A DNA stretch of 64,000 bases. It comes from CAYTSA01 sp964440345 (GTDB lineage: Bacteria > Desulfobacterota > Desulfovibrionia > Desulfovibrionales > Desulfovibrionaceae). The position numbers and the translations under genes were made by a program. Location of the stretch: assembly GCA_964440345.1 (NCBI GenBank), contig CAYTSA010000002.1, forward strand, positions 57,539-121,538. Direction: 5' to 3'. The notes below the pieces were generated by a model that was not told where the DNA came from, searched no databases, and was given only the letters and a program-made list of their open reading frames with translations. The first letter of the stretch is position 1. Each line of letters starts with the position of its first letter. Shown in pieces: positions 35,960 to 43,637 of this stretch.

Positions 35960-36487
35960 CTACGACGCCTCCAGGGCCTTGACAATCTCTCGGCAAAACG
36001 CCGGCAGATCATCCGGCGTGCGGCTGGAGATGAGCGGCAGGTCAACAACCACTTCCTCGTCAGTCCATTCTGCGCCGGCGTTGACCATGTCGTCTTTTAT
36101 GGAGGAATAGGATGTACACTTCTTGCCTTTGAGCACGTCCGCCGAGACCGGAACCCAGCCAGCGTGGCAGATAAAGGCGGTCACCTTGTTTGCCTGCGCC
36201 ATGTCCCGTACCAGCTGCAGACAGTCGGCGTTGCGGCGCATGCGGTCCGGGGCGTAACCGCCGGGAATGATCACAGCGTCCAGGTCCAAGGCGGCGATGT
36301 CGCCAAAGGCCTTGTCCGCCGTGGCTGTCAGACCGTGCTTGCTGCTGTAGACGCCGCCGGCCTTGGGCCCCAGGGTCAGCACGTCCGCGCCGGTCTCCCG
36401 CATGCGGTAATAGGGGTAGATGTATTCGTAGTCGTTGAACATGTCCTCAATGAATACGGCGATTGTCTTTCCGGAAAGATGATGCAT
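35960..36487 (-). CDS. DJ-1/PfpI-family protein
   Basis: This 175-residue protein has the DJ-1/PfpI fold: VFIEDMFNDYEYIYPYYRMR with the conserved Glu, DAVIIPGGYAPDRMRRN, and the nucleophile elbow AFICHAGWVP with the reactive Cys. Members act as deglycases, proteases or stress proteins; which applies is unknown. The ATG follows GAGGAG. It lies 2 bp upstream of the phosphatase gene start, so the two are one transcript, and perhaps translationally coupled. A dispersed repeat (copy C) lies directly upstream, close to where a promoter would be. Confidence 0.9.
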   Translation of the reverse strand: MHHLSGKTIAVFIEDMFNDYEYIYPYYRMRETGADVLTLGPKAGGVYSSKHGLTATADKAFGDIAALDLDAVIIPGGYAPDRMRRNADCLQLVRDMAQANKVTAFICHAGWVPVSADVLKGKKCTSYSSIKDDMVNAGAEWTDEEVVVDLPLISSRTPDDLPAFCREIVKALEAS

Positions 36488-36509
36488 GCAGAATCTCCTC
36501 GTTAAGATT

Positions 36510-36593
36510 TAGAGCAGTGTACCATTGAAGATGGTTACATGTTCTTATGCATTTTCCTGAAACAATTTGCAATTGTTACAGGAAAATGCTCCA
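36510..36593. repeat. Palindromic dispersed repeat, copy C
   Basis: It opens TAGAGCAGTGTACCATT and carries the same first hairpin as copy B. A second hairpin is nearly perfect: GCATTTTCCTGAAACAATT, TGC, and AATTGTTACAGGAAAATGC. It lies between the DJ-1 start and the terminator of the next gene. Confidence 0.78.
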
Positions 36594-36600
36594 ATGAACA

Positions 36601-36628
36601 AGGCCCGCTGGGAAAACCCGGCGGGCCG
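36601..36628 (-). terminator. Terminator of the hypothetical gene 36656-37057
   Basis: On the minus strand, GGCCCGCCGGG, TTTT and CCCAGCGGGCC form a GC-rich stem 28 bp past the stop, with no long T-run. Copy C of the repeat follows. Confidence 0.6.
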
Positions 36629-36655
36629 TTCTGCTCCAAAACTGTGGCGCTGGCG

Positions 36656-37057
36656 TCAGTTGCGCATGGACCGCGCGGCGGGCGACGACTTTTCAATCAG
36701 GTCCAACAGCAGCTTGATGATGGACATGGCCTTGCGGTTGATGGGGTCTGTTTCCTGGTGCACGTAAGCTTTCAGCTCTTGCAGGGCAGTATCCATTTTT
36801 CCCTGCCCGGCGTGGCGCGCCTGGTAGCTGGCGTCCAGAACTCGCAGCAGGTAGTGTTTCCAGGCTTCGTCGTAGGGCAGGTGATATTCCAACAACTCCC
36901 GCACCTTCAGCAGCCCGAACATGACGTTGTCAAAGTTGCTCCAGTCGCGCCCCCATATGTCCGCGTCCGCCACTACAGGAGGCGAGGCCTCTTCCACGCC
37001 GGCTTCCGCCAGCATCTTTTCCTTTCTGAATTGTGCTAAATCTATAACCTGAGCCAT
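36656..37057 (-). CDS. Conserved-looking hypothetical protein
   Basis: This 133-residue soluble protein begins MAQVIDLAQFRKEKMLAEAG. The ATG at 37057 follows GGGAGGCGGTT; a longer frame upstream lacks protein character. The body is helical (DNVMFGLLKVRELLEYHLPYDEAWKHYLLRVLDASYQARHAGQGK split across helices) and ends KKSSPAARSMRN-like basic. No membrane segment, signal peptide or catalytic motif is visible, and I do not recognise the family. It follows the lysin gene on the minus strand after about 150 bp and has its own hairpin downstream. Confidence 0.75.
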   Translation of the reverse strand: MAQVIDLAQFRKEKMLAEAGVEEASPPVVADADIWGRDWSNFDNVMFGLLKVRELLEYHLPYDEAWKHYLLRVLDASYQARHAGQGKMDTALQELKAYVHQETDPINRKAMSIIKLLLDLIEKSSPAARSMRN

Positions 37058-37208
37058 AACCGCCTCCCTGCGGATAGTTCCGTTCCGGCCGGCTCTTCCA
37101 TGATGTTCCGCTGTTGTTGAGCAGCAGTTCCGGCCGCGCACACACAGTGTTTCGGCAGTTCCGAAAATTCCTTTAGGTAGGTCTAGACTTTTTGTAGAGG
37201 GAAAACCC

Positions 37209-38663
37209 TCACTTTTGCCCTGGCGCAGTGGGCTTTTCATGCAGCAGATTCATGGTAGTGATGCGCTCCAGCAACACCCCTTCGGGCCGCGCCAGGTGGG
37301 ACAATTCGTCCCCAGGCTGCAGGGTGGTCACCACTGTCCGGCCCACAATATGCCGACCAAACTGCTGTTTTTCCCCTTTCGACGGCAGCTCTGTTTTCAA
37401 GCCCCACATGTTGTGGAACACCAAGGGCTCGCCGTTGTGCTCGCCTATGTAGAGCATGACGTGGCCAGGCATGCCCAGCAGCGTGGTGAAGGGTCTGCCT
37501 TGCTCCAGAATGGCCTGCTTTTTCTCCGGGCCGGACATGGCGCTCAGATCAACCGCCGCGCCCTGCTCCATCTGCTTGCGGGAGTTGCGGGGCATCCACA
37601 CGCCAAAGGGAAAAAGAAAATCGCGCACCAGGGCCGAGCAGTCCCGGTTCTCGTACATATTGCCCCAGCCATACAGCTGACCGACAAACTGCCGGGCCAG
37701 CCGCCCGGCTTCGCCCCGCGTTGGCGGCAGGGGCATGGGCGCCGCCCTGTCCGGCGACAGCCGGGCCATGGAACCTTCGGCGCCGCCCAGACCGTTGGGC
37801 ACAGGGACCAGCACGTCCACGCCTGGGTCTGCACCAGGCGGGTCCAGGGTGGTTGGCGCCGGAAACATGGTCCCCACATGGGCGGTGAACAGGAATTTTC
37901 CAGTCTTCTTGTCGTTAACCCGGGTGTTGTCCCGAATCACCACGGCCGAGTGCTCGGCCGCGTAGCCGTCGCGAAAGTCCTCGCCCGCCACGGCCACGTC
38001 TTGAGGCCTTACCCAGCCTGCGGCAAAGGGAGTTTCCACAAACAACCAGGACCCTGTGGCCGTGGCGTGGGTGATGCAGAGCGGCGTTCCAGCCCACAGA
38101 CCGCTGTTCTGGAAATAGTCGAAGGGATAGCCCTCGCCGGCCTGGCGAAAGTCCATAAAAAAAGGTTCATCTGTAGGCATGGCCCGCATGTCTGTGTTGC
38201 GCAGGGCAATGCCCGGCAGAGCCAGAGAGGGAAAGTCTTGCGGCCGGGAATTGATCGCCAGCTCTTTGAACCATGCTGCGTCCCGGGGCAGCTGGTTTTC
38301 GCCGTAGCTCGTGCGGCCCTCAAAGGCTGTAACCGCCCACAGGGCTTCCTCCACAGTACGGGGGGACTCTGTCCACCGCCAGGGAGAATAGAAGGTCTCC
38401 GCAAAGTGTTCCACAAGCTCTGCGTGCAGCCCGGGGTCAAACAAGGGCGCTCCTAAGCGTTGCGGCTCCACGTAAAAAAAGGGACTCTGGGGCAGCTTCT
38501 GCAGGTCCTGCACCGGGCCGTAGCTTTCCTTCTCCACTGTTTGGACGAAACCGGGCTGCTGCGGGGGAATCATTTGTGCGCAGCCAGCCATTAGGGCAAG
38601 GCAAAGCGCCAAGCAACACAGCCGGGCTGGTCCAGACAACAAACGTGAATGTTCAGGCGTCAT
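37209..38663 (-). CDS. SH3-domain NlpC/P60 lipoprotein endopeptidase (DvLysin-like)
   Basis: This 484-residue lipoprotein has a type II signal (LCLALMAGC, lipid Cys about residue 28). Two SH3b-like domains follow (about 150-300), then an NlpC/P60 catalytic domain with C342 (ENRDCSALVRD), H401 (GHVMLYIG) and H417 (VFHNMWG). The arrangement matches the SH3b1-SH3b2-NlpC/P60 gamma-D-glutamyl-diamino acid endopeptidases first structurally studied from Desulfovibrio, which cut peptidoglycan stem peptides. Its ATG overlaps the end of the hybrid kinase gene by 11 bp (38653-38663). It probably recycles or remodels cell wall from the periplasmic face. Confidence 0.9.
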   Translation of the reverse strand: MTPEHSRLLSGPARLCCLALCLALMAGCAQMIPPQQPGFVQTVEKESYGPVQDLQKLPQSPFFYVEPQRLGAPLFDPGLHAELVEHFAETFYSPWRWTESPRTVEEALWAVTAFEGRTSYGENQLPRDAAWFKELAINSRPQDFPSLALPGIALRNTDMRAMPTDEPFFMDFRQAGEGYPFDYFQNSGLWAGTPLCITHATATGSWLFVETPFAAGWVRPQDVAVAGEDFRDGYAAEHSAVVIRDNTRVNDKKTGKFLFTAHVGTMFPAPTTLDPPGADPGVDVLVPVPNGLGGAEGSMARLSPDRAAPMPLPPTRGEAGRLARQFVGQLYGWGNMYENRDCSALVRDFLFPFGVWMPRNSRKQMEQGAAVDLSAMSGPEKKQAILEQGRPFTTLLGMPGHVMLYIGEHNGEPLVFHNMWGLKTELPSKGEKQQFGRHIVGRTVVTTLQPGDELSHLARPEGVLLERITTMNLLHEKPTAPGQK

Positions 38664-39927
38664 AGGGCTGCTCTTTTGCTTTCTTTTTGGTAAGAGCTCT
38701 GCGCATGGCCAGCACAAGCTGCTCCTCCTCAGCCGGCTTGCAGACATATTCGTCCATGCCGGCGGCCATCAACCTCTTGCGGTCCTCGTCCAGGGTGTAC
38801 ACAGTCATGGCCACCACCGGCACGTCCGTATCAAGAACGCCGGACTCGGGCCGGCGAATGTGCTGCACGGCGGTCAGACCGTCCATGACCGGCATCTGCA
38901 CGTCCATCAACACCAGATCGAAGGGCTCTTTGCGCAACAACTGCAGCGCGGCTTCGCCGTTAGCGACTGTTTCAACGCTGCAGCCCATACGCTCCAGCAA
39001 CATGCGGGCAAAAAGCCGGTTAATTTCTTCGTCCTCCACCAGCAATACCCGCTTGCCGGCCAGGTCCTCCGTTGCCGGGGGCTCTGCGCTGGCGCCGGCA
39101 AGCTCGGAAACGTTGTCCAGCAGAACGGTAAACGTAAAAATGCTTCCCCCGCCGGGCGTGGGGTCGTACCATATATCCCCCTGCATCATGCGGCACAGCT
39201 CCCGGGCTATGGGCAATCCCAGACCGGCCCCGGCGTATTTTTTGGTCAGCAGCTCCTCGCCCAGGGTAAAACAGTCAAAAATGGACTCACGGTTCTGCTC
39301 GGCCACTCCTGGCCCTGTATCCAACACTTGAAACGTAAGAGAAACACACTTTTGCCCAGCGCGGCAGGGGTCGTATGCATTCGGCTCTGAATAGACGCGC
39401 ATGGCCACTGAGCCGCGTTCTGTGAATTTCACGGCGTTGCCCAGCACGTTCAACACCATTTGTTTGAGCCGGTCCGGGTCGCCGCGCACCCAGGCCGGGG
39501 CGGAATGCTCATAGGTTACCGAAAAGGCAAGCCCCTTGGACCGGCCCTGCCTCTCCAGGGCGCGGACTACGGGCGCCAGGGTTTTCTTCAGGTCCATATC
39601 CCGTTTCCGCAGGCTGAGCTTCTCCCCCTGCAGGGCCGAGAGCACCAACAAATCGTTCACAATGCGCAACAGGTCGTGCCCGGACTGGCGAATGGCGTCC
39701 AAACACTCCCGCTGCTCGTCGTCCAGCTCGGTCTCCCACAGCAGGTTGGCCATACCCAAAACGCCGTTCAGCGGGGTGCGCATTTCGTGGCTCATGTTGG
39801 CCAGAAAATCCTGCTTCAATGCATCGTCAGTCAGCCCTTTTCTCAGTTTGGCCTTTTGCCGCTTGTCCTGTTCTGGCTGGCGGGAGTCCCGGCGCTGCTT
39901 GCCAAGTTCGCCTTTATTCTCGGGCAT
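38653..39927 (-). CDS. Short hybrid histidine kinase with C-terminal receiver
   Basis: The 424-residue protein has no membrane or sensor domain. It begins with a charged coil (about 40 residues), then HisKA with the phospho-His in FLANMSHEMRTPLNGVLGMAN, an ATPase domain (LNVLGNAVKFTERGSV, LDTGPGV, AGAGLGLPIA), and a receiver (VLLVEDEEINRL, LMDVQMPVMDGL, YVCKP). It starts at the ATG at 39927, behind GGGAGGTGAA and 1 bp beyond the recD2 stop. The next gene starts inside its 3' end. Lack of a sensor suggests it takes its cue from a partner protein. It may pass phosphate to an unlinked HPt protein. Confidence 0.9.
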   Translation of the reverse strand: MPENKGELGKQRRDSRQPEQDKRQKAKLRKGLTDDALKQDFLANMSHEMRTPLNGVLGMANLLWETELDDEQRECLDAIRQSGHDLLRIVNDLLVLSALQGEKLSLRKRDMDLKKTLAPVVRALERQGRSKGLAFSVTYEHSAPAWVRGDPDRLKQMVLNVLGNAVKFTERGSVAMRVYSEPNAYDPCRAGQKCVSLTFQVLDTGPGVAEQNRESIFDCFTLGEELLTKKYAGAGLGLPIARELCRMMQGDIWYDPTPGGGSIFTFTVLLDNVSELAGASAEPPATEDLAGKRVLLVEDEEINRLFARMLLERMGCSVETVANGEAALQLLRKEPFDLVLMDVQMPVMDGLTAVQHIRRPESGVLDTDVPVVAMTVYTLDEDRKRLMAAGMDEYVCKPAEEEQLVLAMRRALTKKKAKEQPYDA

Positions 39928-39928
39928 T

Positions 39929-42175
39929 TCACCTCCCAACGGCGTCAGACAACCGCTGCGCGAGCCAGGTATGTCTGTGTTGCATGGAGTCATTGCGCAC
40001 GGCTATGGCCAGGGCCTTGGGGGTTCCCACCAACACCACCAGCTGTTTTCCGCGAGTCACCGCAGTGTACACCAGATTTCGTTGCAGCATTATGTAGTGC
40101 TGCGTCAGCACGGGAATAATCACCGCAGAGTATTCCGAGCCCTGGGATTTGTGGATAGTCACTGCATACGCCGGCGCAATTTCGTCCAGCTCGTCATAGC
40201 TTACGCATATTTCCCGGCCGTCGAATAAGACCGTAAGGAATCGATTCTTGACGTCAACGGCGGCCACGCGGCCCAAGTCGCCGTTAAAAATTTCCTTGTC
40301 GTAATTGTTCTTTATCTGCATGACCTTGTCGCCCACGCGAAACACCCGCTCGCCCCGGCGTAGCTCCGCCTTGGCCGGCGACGGGGGGTTCAGGGTCTGC
40401 TGCAGAGCCTGGTTCAGGTTCGCGGCCCCCACCGTGCCCTTGTGCATGGGCGTAAGCACCTGCACGTCCTCCACCGGGTCAAAGCCGAATCGTTGCGGGA
40501 TGCGTTTGGCGGCCAGCTCCAGAATCATGTCCAGCACCTGGTCCGGGTCTTCACGCCGCACAAAATAAAAATCACTCAGTCCCTCTTCCGGGGGGTCCAG
40601 GCTCGGTATCTTGCCGTGGTTGATAGCGTGGGCGTTGACCACTATGGCGCTTTCCCGGGCTTGCCGGAAAATATCCTTAAGCTCCACCACCGGCACAACC
40701 CCAGACTTGATGATGTCGCCCAGCACCTGGCCTGGCCCCACAGAGGGCAGCTGGTTCACGTCGCCCGCCAAAATGAGCGTGGCGCCCGAGGGGATGGCTT
40801 TGAGCAGATGGTACATGAGCACGATGTCTATCATGGACGCCTCGTCCACTATGAGCAGGCTGCACTTGAGCGTGTTGTCCAGATTACGCTGGAACTTGCC
40901 GTTTTGCGGGCTGTACTCCAGCAGCCGGTGAATGGTCATGGCCTCCCGCCCAGTGGCCTCGGCCATGCGCTTGGCGGCCCGGCCCGTGGGCGCAGCCAGC
41001 AGCACGTCTTCGCCCTGCGAGTCGTAGATGCGCAGCACAGCGCGGATAATGGTGGTCTTGCCTGTGCCTGGCCCTCCGGTAATGACGAGCACCTTGCTCG
41101 TGGCGGCCTTGCGGACGGCTTCCGCCTGCAGGGGCGCCAGATGCAGCCGCTCTTTTTTCTCCACCCAGGCAATGGCCTTTTCCGGGTCCATGGGCCGGGC
41201 CTTTTTGGGCGAGGCAAGCAATGCCGCAGCCATCTGGGCGGCGCCGGTTTCCGCTGTATGGTAAGCGGCCAGATACACAGCCCGGCAGCCCCGGTCCCAA
41301 TTGCAGTCCAAATCCTCCACCACCACGCGGCCGTCCTTTTCCAGCGAGGCCACGCCCTGCTCAACGGGACCAGTCTCCAAGTCCAGCATTTCGCAGGCCT
41401 TGTCCACCAGCAGGTCATACGGAACAAACAGATGGCCGGATTCAGACATCTGATGCAGCGTGTAGAAGGCGCCGGCTTCCGCTCGCAGGTCGCAGTCCCG
41501 GGGAAAGCCCAGCTTGAAGGCGATGCTGTCGGCAGTGATGAACCCGACCCCGGGAATGTCCATGGCCATGCGGTAGGGGTTTTCCTTGACCACGCGCAGG
41601 GCGTCACACCCGTAAAATTTGAAAATGCGCACAGCGTACGCAGAGCTGACCGCGTGGGACTGCAAAAACAGCATCAGGTCCCGGATGTCCCGGTGCTCTT
41701 CCCAGGCTTTCTTGATCTGGGCCAGCCGCATTTCGCCCACGCCGTCCACTTCCAGCAGCCGGTCCGGATCGTTGTCCAGCACGTCCAGCGTTTCTTCTCC
41801 AAAATAGGAGACGATCTTGTCCGCAAAAGAAGCGCCCACCCCTTTGATGAGACCAGACTGCAGGTAGTTGCGGATGCCTGTCACGGTGTGGGGCAGCGCC
41901 ACTTCACACGTTTTGGCCTGGAACTGCTCCCCGTAGCGGGGGTCGGTGCGCCACCGGCCCCGGGCCACAATCACCTGGCCGGGCACTGGCTCCAGCAGGT
42001 TCCCCACCAGGGTCACCTGGCTGCGGTTGCCTTTCACCTGCAGCTTGGCGACTGTAAAGCCGTTTTCCGGGTTGGTAAAACGGATGCTTTCTATATGGCC
42101 GCGCAGCTCTGTGAGCTCTTCCTGCTCGTAGAGCGCCGCCTGTTGCTCTCGCGGTCCAGTCATAGAACGCTGCAT
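39929..42175 (-). CDS. recD2: RecD2-type ATP-dependent 5'-3' DNA helicase
   Basis: This 748-residue protein is RecD2, not the RecBCD subunit: it has the long N-terminal region with an OB-like domain (ELRGHIESIRFTNPENGFTV) and helix-hairpin-helix segments (GVGASFADKI, VDGVGEMRLAQI). Superfamily-1B helicase motifs follow: Walker A ITGGPGTGKTTII, LLAAPTGRAAKRMAE, VDEASMIDIVL, AGDVNQLPSVGPGQVL, and VTIHKSQGSEY near the end. No RecB or RecC gene is near, as expected. It acts in DNA repair and replication restart. It lies 10 bp after the lipoprotein gene and abuts the hybrid kinase gene. Confidence 0.95.
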   Translation of the reverse strand: MQRSMTGPREQQAALYEQEELTELRGHIESIRFTNPENGFTVAKLQVKGNRSQVTLVGNLLEPVPGQVIVARGRWRTDPRYGEQFQAKTCEVALPHTVTGIRNYLQSGLIKGVGASFADKIVSYFGEETLDVLDNDPDRLLEVDGVGEMRLAQIKKAWEEHRDIRDLMLFLQSHAVSSAYAVRIFKFYGCDALRVVKENPYRMAMDIPGVGFITADSIAFKLGFPRDCDLRAEAGAFYTLHQMSESGHLFVPYDLLVDKACEMLDLETGPVEQGVASLEKDGRVVVEDLDCNWDRGCRAVYLAAYHTAETGAAQMAAALLASPKKARPMDPEKAIAWVEKKERLHLAPLQAEAVRKAATSKVLVITGGPGTGKTTIIRAVLRIYDSQGEDVLLAAPTGRAAKRMAEATGREAMTIHRLLEYSPQNGKFQRNLDNTLKCSLLIVDEASMIDIVLMYHLLKAIPSGATLILAGDVNQLPSVGPGQVLGDIIKSGVVPVVELKDIFRQARESAIVVNAHAINHGKIPSLDPPEEGLSDFYFVRREDPDQVLDMILELAAKRIPQRFGFDPVEDVQVLTPMHKGTVGAANLNQALQQTLNPPSPAKAELRRGERVFRVGDKVMQIKNNYDKEIFNGDLGRVAAVDVKNRFLTVLFDGREICVSYDELDEIAPAYAVTIHKSQGSEYSAVIIPVLTQHYIMLQRNLVYTAVTRGKQLVVLVGTPKALAIAVRNDSMQHRHTWLAQRLSDAVGR

Positions 42176-42185
42176 AGCCTAAAAT

Positions 42186-43004
42186 TCACCAGGAGGGAAG
42201 CAACTCCCAAAACACGCTCTGCGTCTGCTCAGGACAGTTGGCGGCAAACCAGCGGCGCCAGTGCTCAGTGTGATAGTCCATGGCCTGCTTTTGCATCGAG
42301 CTGAGCCGCAGCCCGGGGCCCGGCGGCTCTTCCGGCGCAGCCAAGGGGCCAGACACAATGACGGCGAAGCGGCCGGCGTCCCCAGCTGGACAGTAGCCGC
42401 CAAAACCCCAGGTCCACCGCCCGTCGACCTCGCCGCAGAAGCTGGACCACGGCCCTCCAGCCACAGCGACTGCGCCCTTTTCTACGCCCGGCCGGTCATA
42501 GACGAACAAAGGATGCGGCGGGGGATAGCTGCGGGGCTCGCCGCCAGCTCCTGGAATCAGCGCTGTGACAGCGGCGGTCACGCCGCCCTGGCCGAAAAAC
42601 AGATGGGTCTGCGCATTGCCGTTACGCGCTGCGGTCCCGGCCATGCAGCCTGGCGGCCCTTTCCAGGCCCTGCCAAAGGCCACAACGTATTGCCCAGTGC
42701 TGTTGCGCTCCAGCCGGGAAAGAGGTTCACCGGCCTGGGAAGCTGTTGCGTTTCTGGAAAAAGTTCGCCACCCCTTGGCCTGCATGCAGGAAACATAGGC
42801 TTTCTGCTGCGCTTCGGGCACAGGCTTTCGGCGCAGCAGGGAAGCATCCACGCCAGCGTTATAGGCTGCTTGGAGGCAATCTGCGTCGTCGCGCTGCATA
42901 TCCGCCTGGCTGGCCCCAGGCTGGCGCCAGCGGACGTCAGGACCAGTGCAGCACACAACCAAGAAGAGCAGCAGAAAAAACGCAAGCGCCACGCTGCGGT
43001 TCAA
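42186..43004 (-). CDS. Hypothetical lipoprotein
   Basis: This 272-residue protein begins NRSVALAFFLLLFLVVCCTG, a hydrophobic signal ending in a possible lipobox (VVCC). The start is a TTG overlapping the previous stop (TTGA), preceded by GGAAG; a GTG four codons later is possible. Several cysteines (DADCLQ, VSCMQ, PPGCMA, SSFCGE, GGYCPAG, ANCPEQ) suggest disulfides in the periplasm. I do not recognise the family. It lies between AMMECR1 and recD2 in a tightly packed minus-strand series. Confidence 0.75.
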   Translation of the reverse strand: MNRSVALAFFLLLFLVVCCTGPDVRWRQPGASQADMQRDDADCLQAAYNAGVDASLLRRKPVPEAQQKAYVSCMQAKGWRTFSRNATASQAGEPLSRLERNSTGQYVVAFGRAWKGPPGCMAGTAARNGNAQTHLFFGQGGVTAAVTALIPGAGGEPRSYPPPHPLFVYDRPGVEKGAVAVAGGPWSSFCGEVDGRWTWGFGGYCPAGDAGRFAVIVSGPLAAPEEPPGPGLRLSSMQKQAMDYHTEHWRRWFAANCPEQTQSVFWELLPSW

Positions 43005-43585
43005 AAGACTTCCGCCTCAAACCAGTGGATGGTTGTACTCTGGTCTTTCCAAGCTGCAGGCGGCAGGCCGGCTTTGCGGCAGGTCTGCTGCAAAAAAGTC
43101 TCCCGGTCCCACCCCCATTCCGTGGCGACCTGGGGCAGCAGCAACCCCTGATCCCGCCCCTGGCGAATGATCAAGCCATGCCGGCCAGGCTCTATCAAGT
43201 CTGGGTCTGGGCAGGGCTCCAAAGGGCTGAGTACAGAAATCTCCACCTCCAGAGACGAAAATTCTGCAACGGACAGGGGCGGAAACCGGGGATCATGAAA
43301 AGCCGCAGAACAGGCCATTTCACTGATGGTGTTGACTAGAGGCTTGTCGCCAACGATGTGGCCGATGCAGCCGCGCAGCTCCCCGCCGGTTTTGAGCGTG
43401 ACAAAAGCGCCAAGCTCCTTTTTCAGCTTGTCTGTGGGCGGATGAGCCGGCATAGACTCTGGCGGCGGCAGGTCCGCAGCCCGCCTGGGATCCCGTTTGT
43501 GCAGCTCCTTGTGTATGGAGCTGCGCACTAATTTTTTGAGGTAATCCTTTTCCTGGCCGCTTAAGGTAAAGGTAAATGTGGTCAT
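43001..43585 (-). CDS. amrA: AMMECR1-domain protein (AmmeMemoRadiSam system protein A type)
   Basis: The 194-residue product shows the AMMECR1 core: GAFVTLKTGGELRGCIGHI with the strictly conserved LRGCIG motif, AAFHDPRFPPLSVAEF, VEISVLSPLEP and GHxGLII-like RHGLIIRQGRDQGLLLPQVA. The start chosen is ATG at 43585 (MTTFTFTLSGQEKDYL), which gives the usual length; upstream codons lack homology. The partner proteins of the AmmeMemoRadiSam set (Memo-like and radical-SAM) are not beside it, so the gene stands alone. The reaction of this family is not known. Confidence 0.92.
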   Translation of the reverse strand: MTTFTFTLSGQEKDYLKKLVRSSIHKELHKRDPRRAADLPPPESMPAHPPTDKLKKELGAFVTLKTGGELRGCIGHIVGDKPLVNTISEMACSAAFHDPRFPPLSVAEFSSLEVEISVLSPLEPCPDPDLIEPGRHGLIIRQGRDQGLLLPQVATEWGWDRETFLQQTCRKAGLPPAAWKDQSTTIHWFEAEVF

Positions 43586-43637
43586 AGGCCATGTATCCCA
43601 CAAGGTGAAAGGGGTGTCCAGTTTGACGGCTAACTGG

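Noticed and set aside
40442..42304. A 620-codon open frame on the plus strand
   Set aside because: Antisense to recD2, which has all helicase motifs. The plus-strand product is His/Gln/Val-rich and shows no domain.
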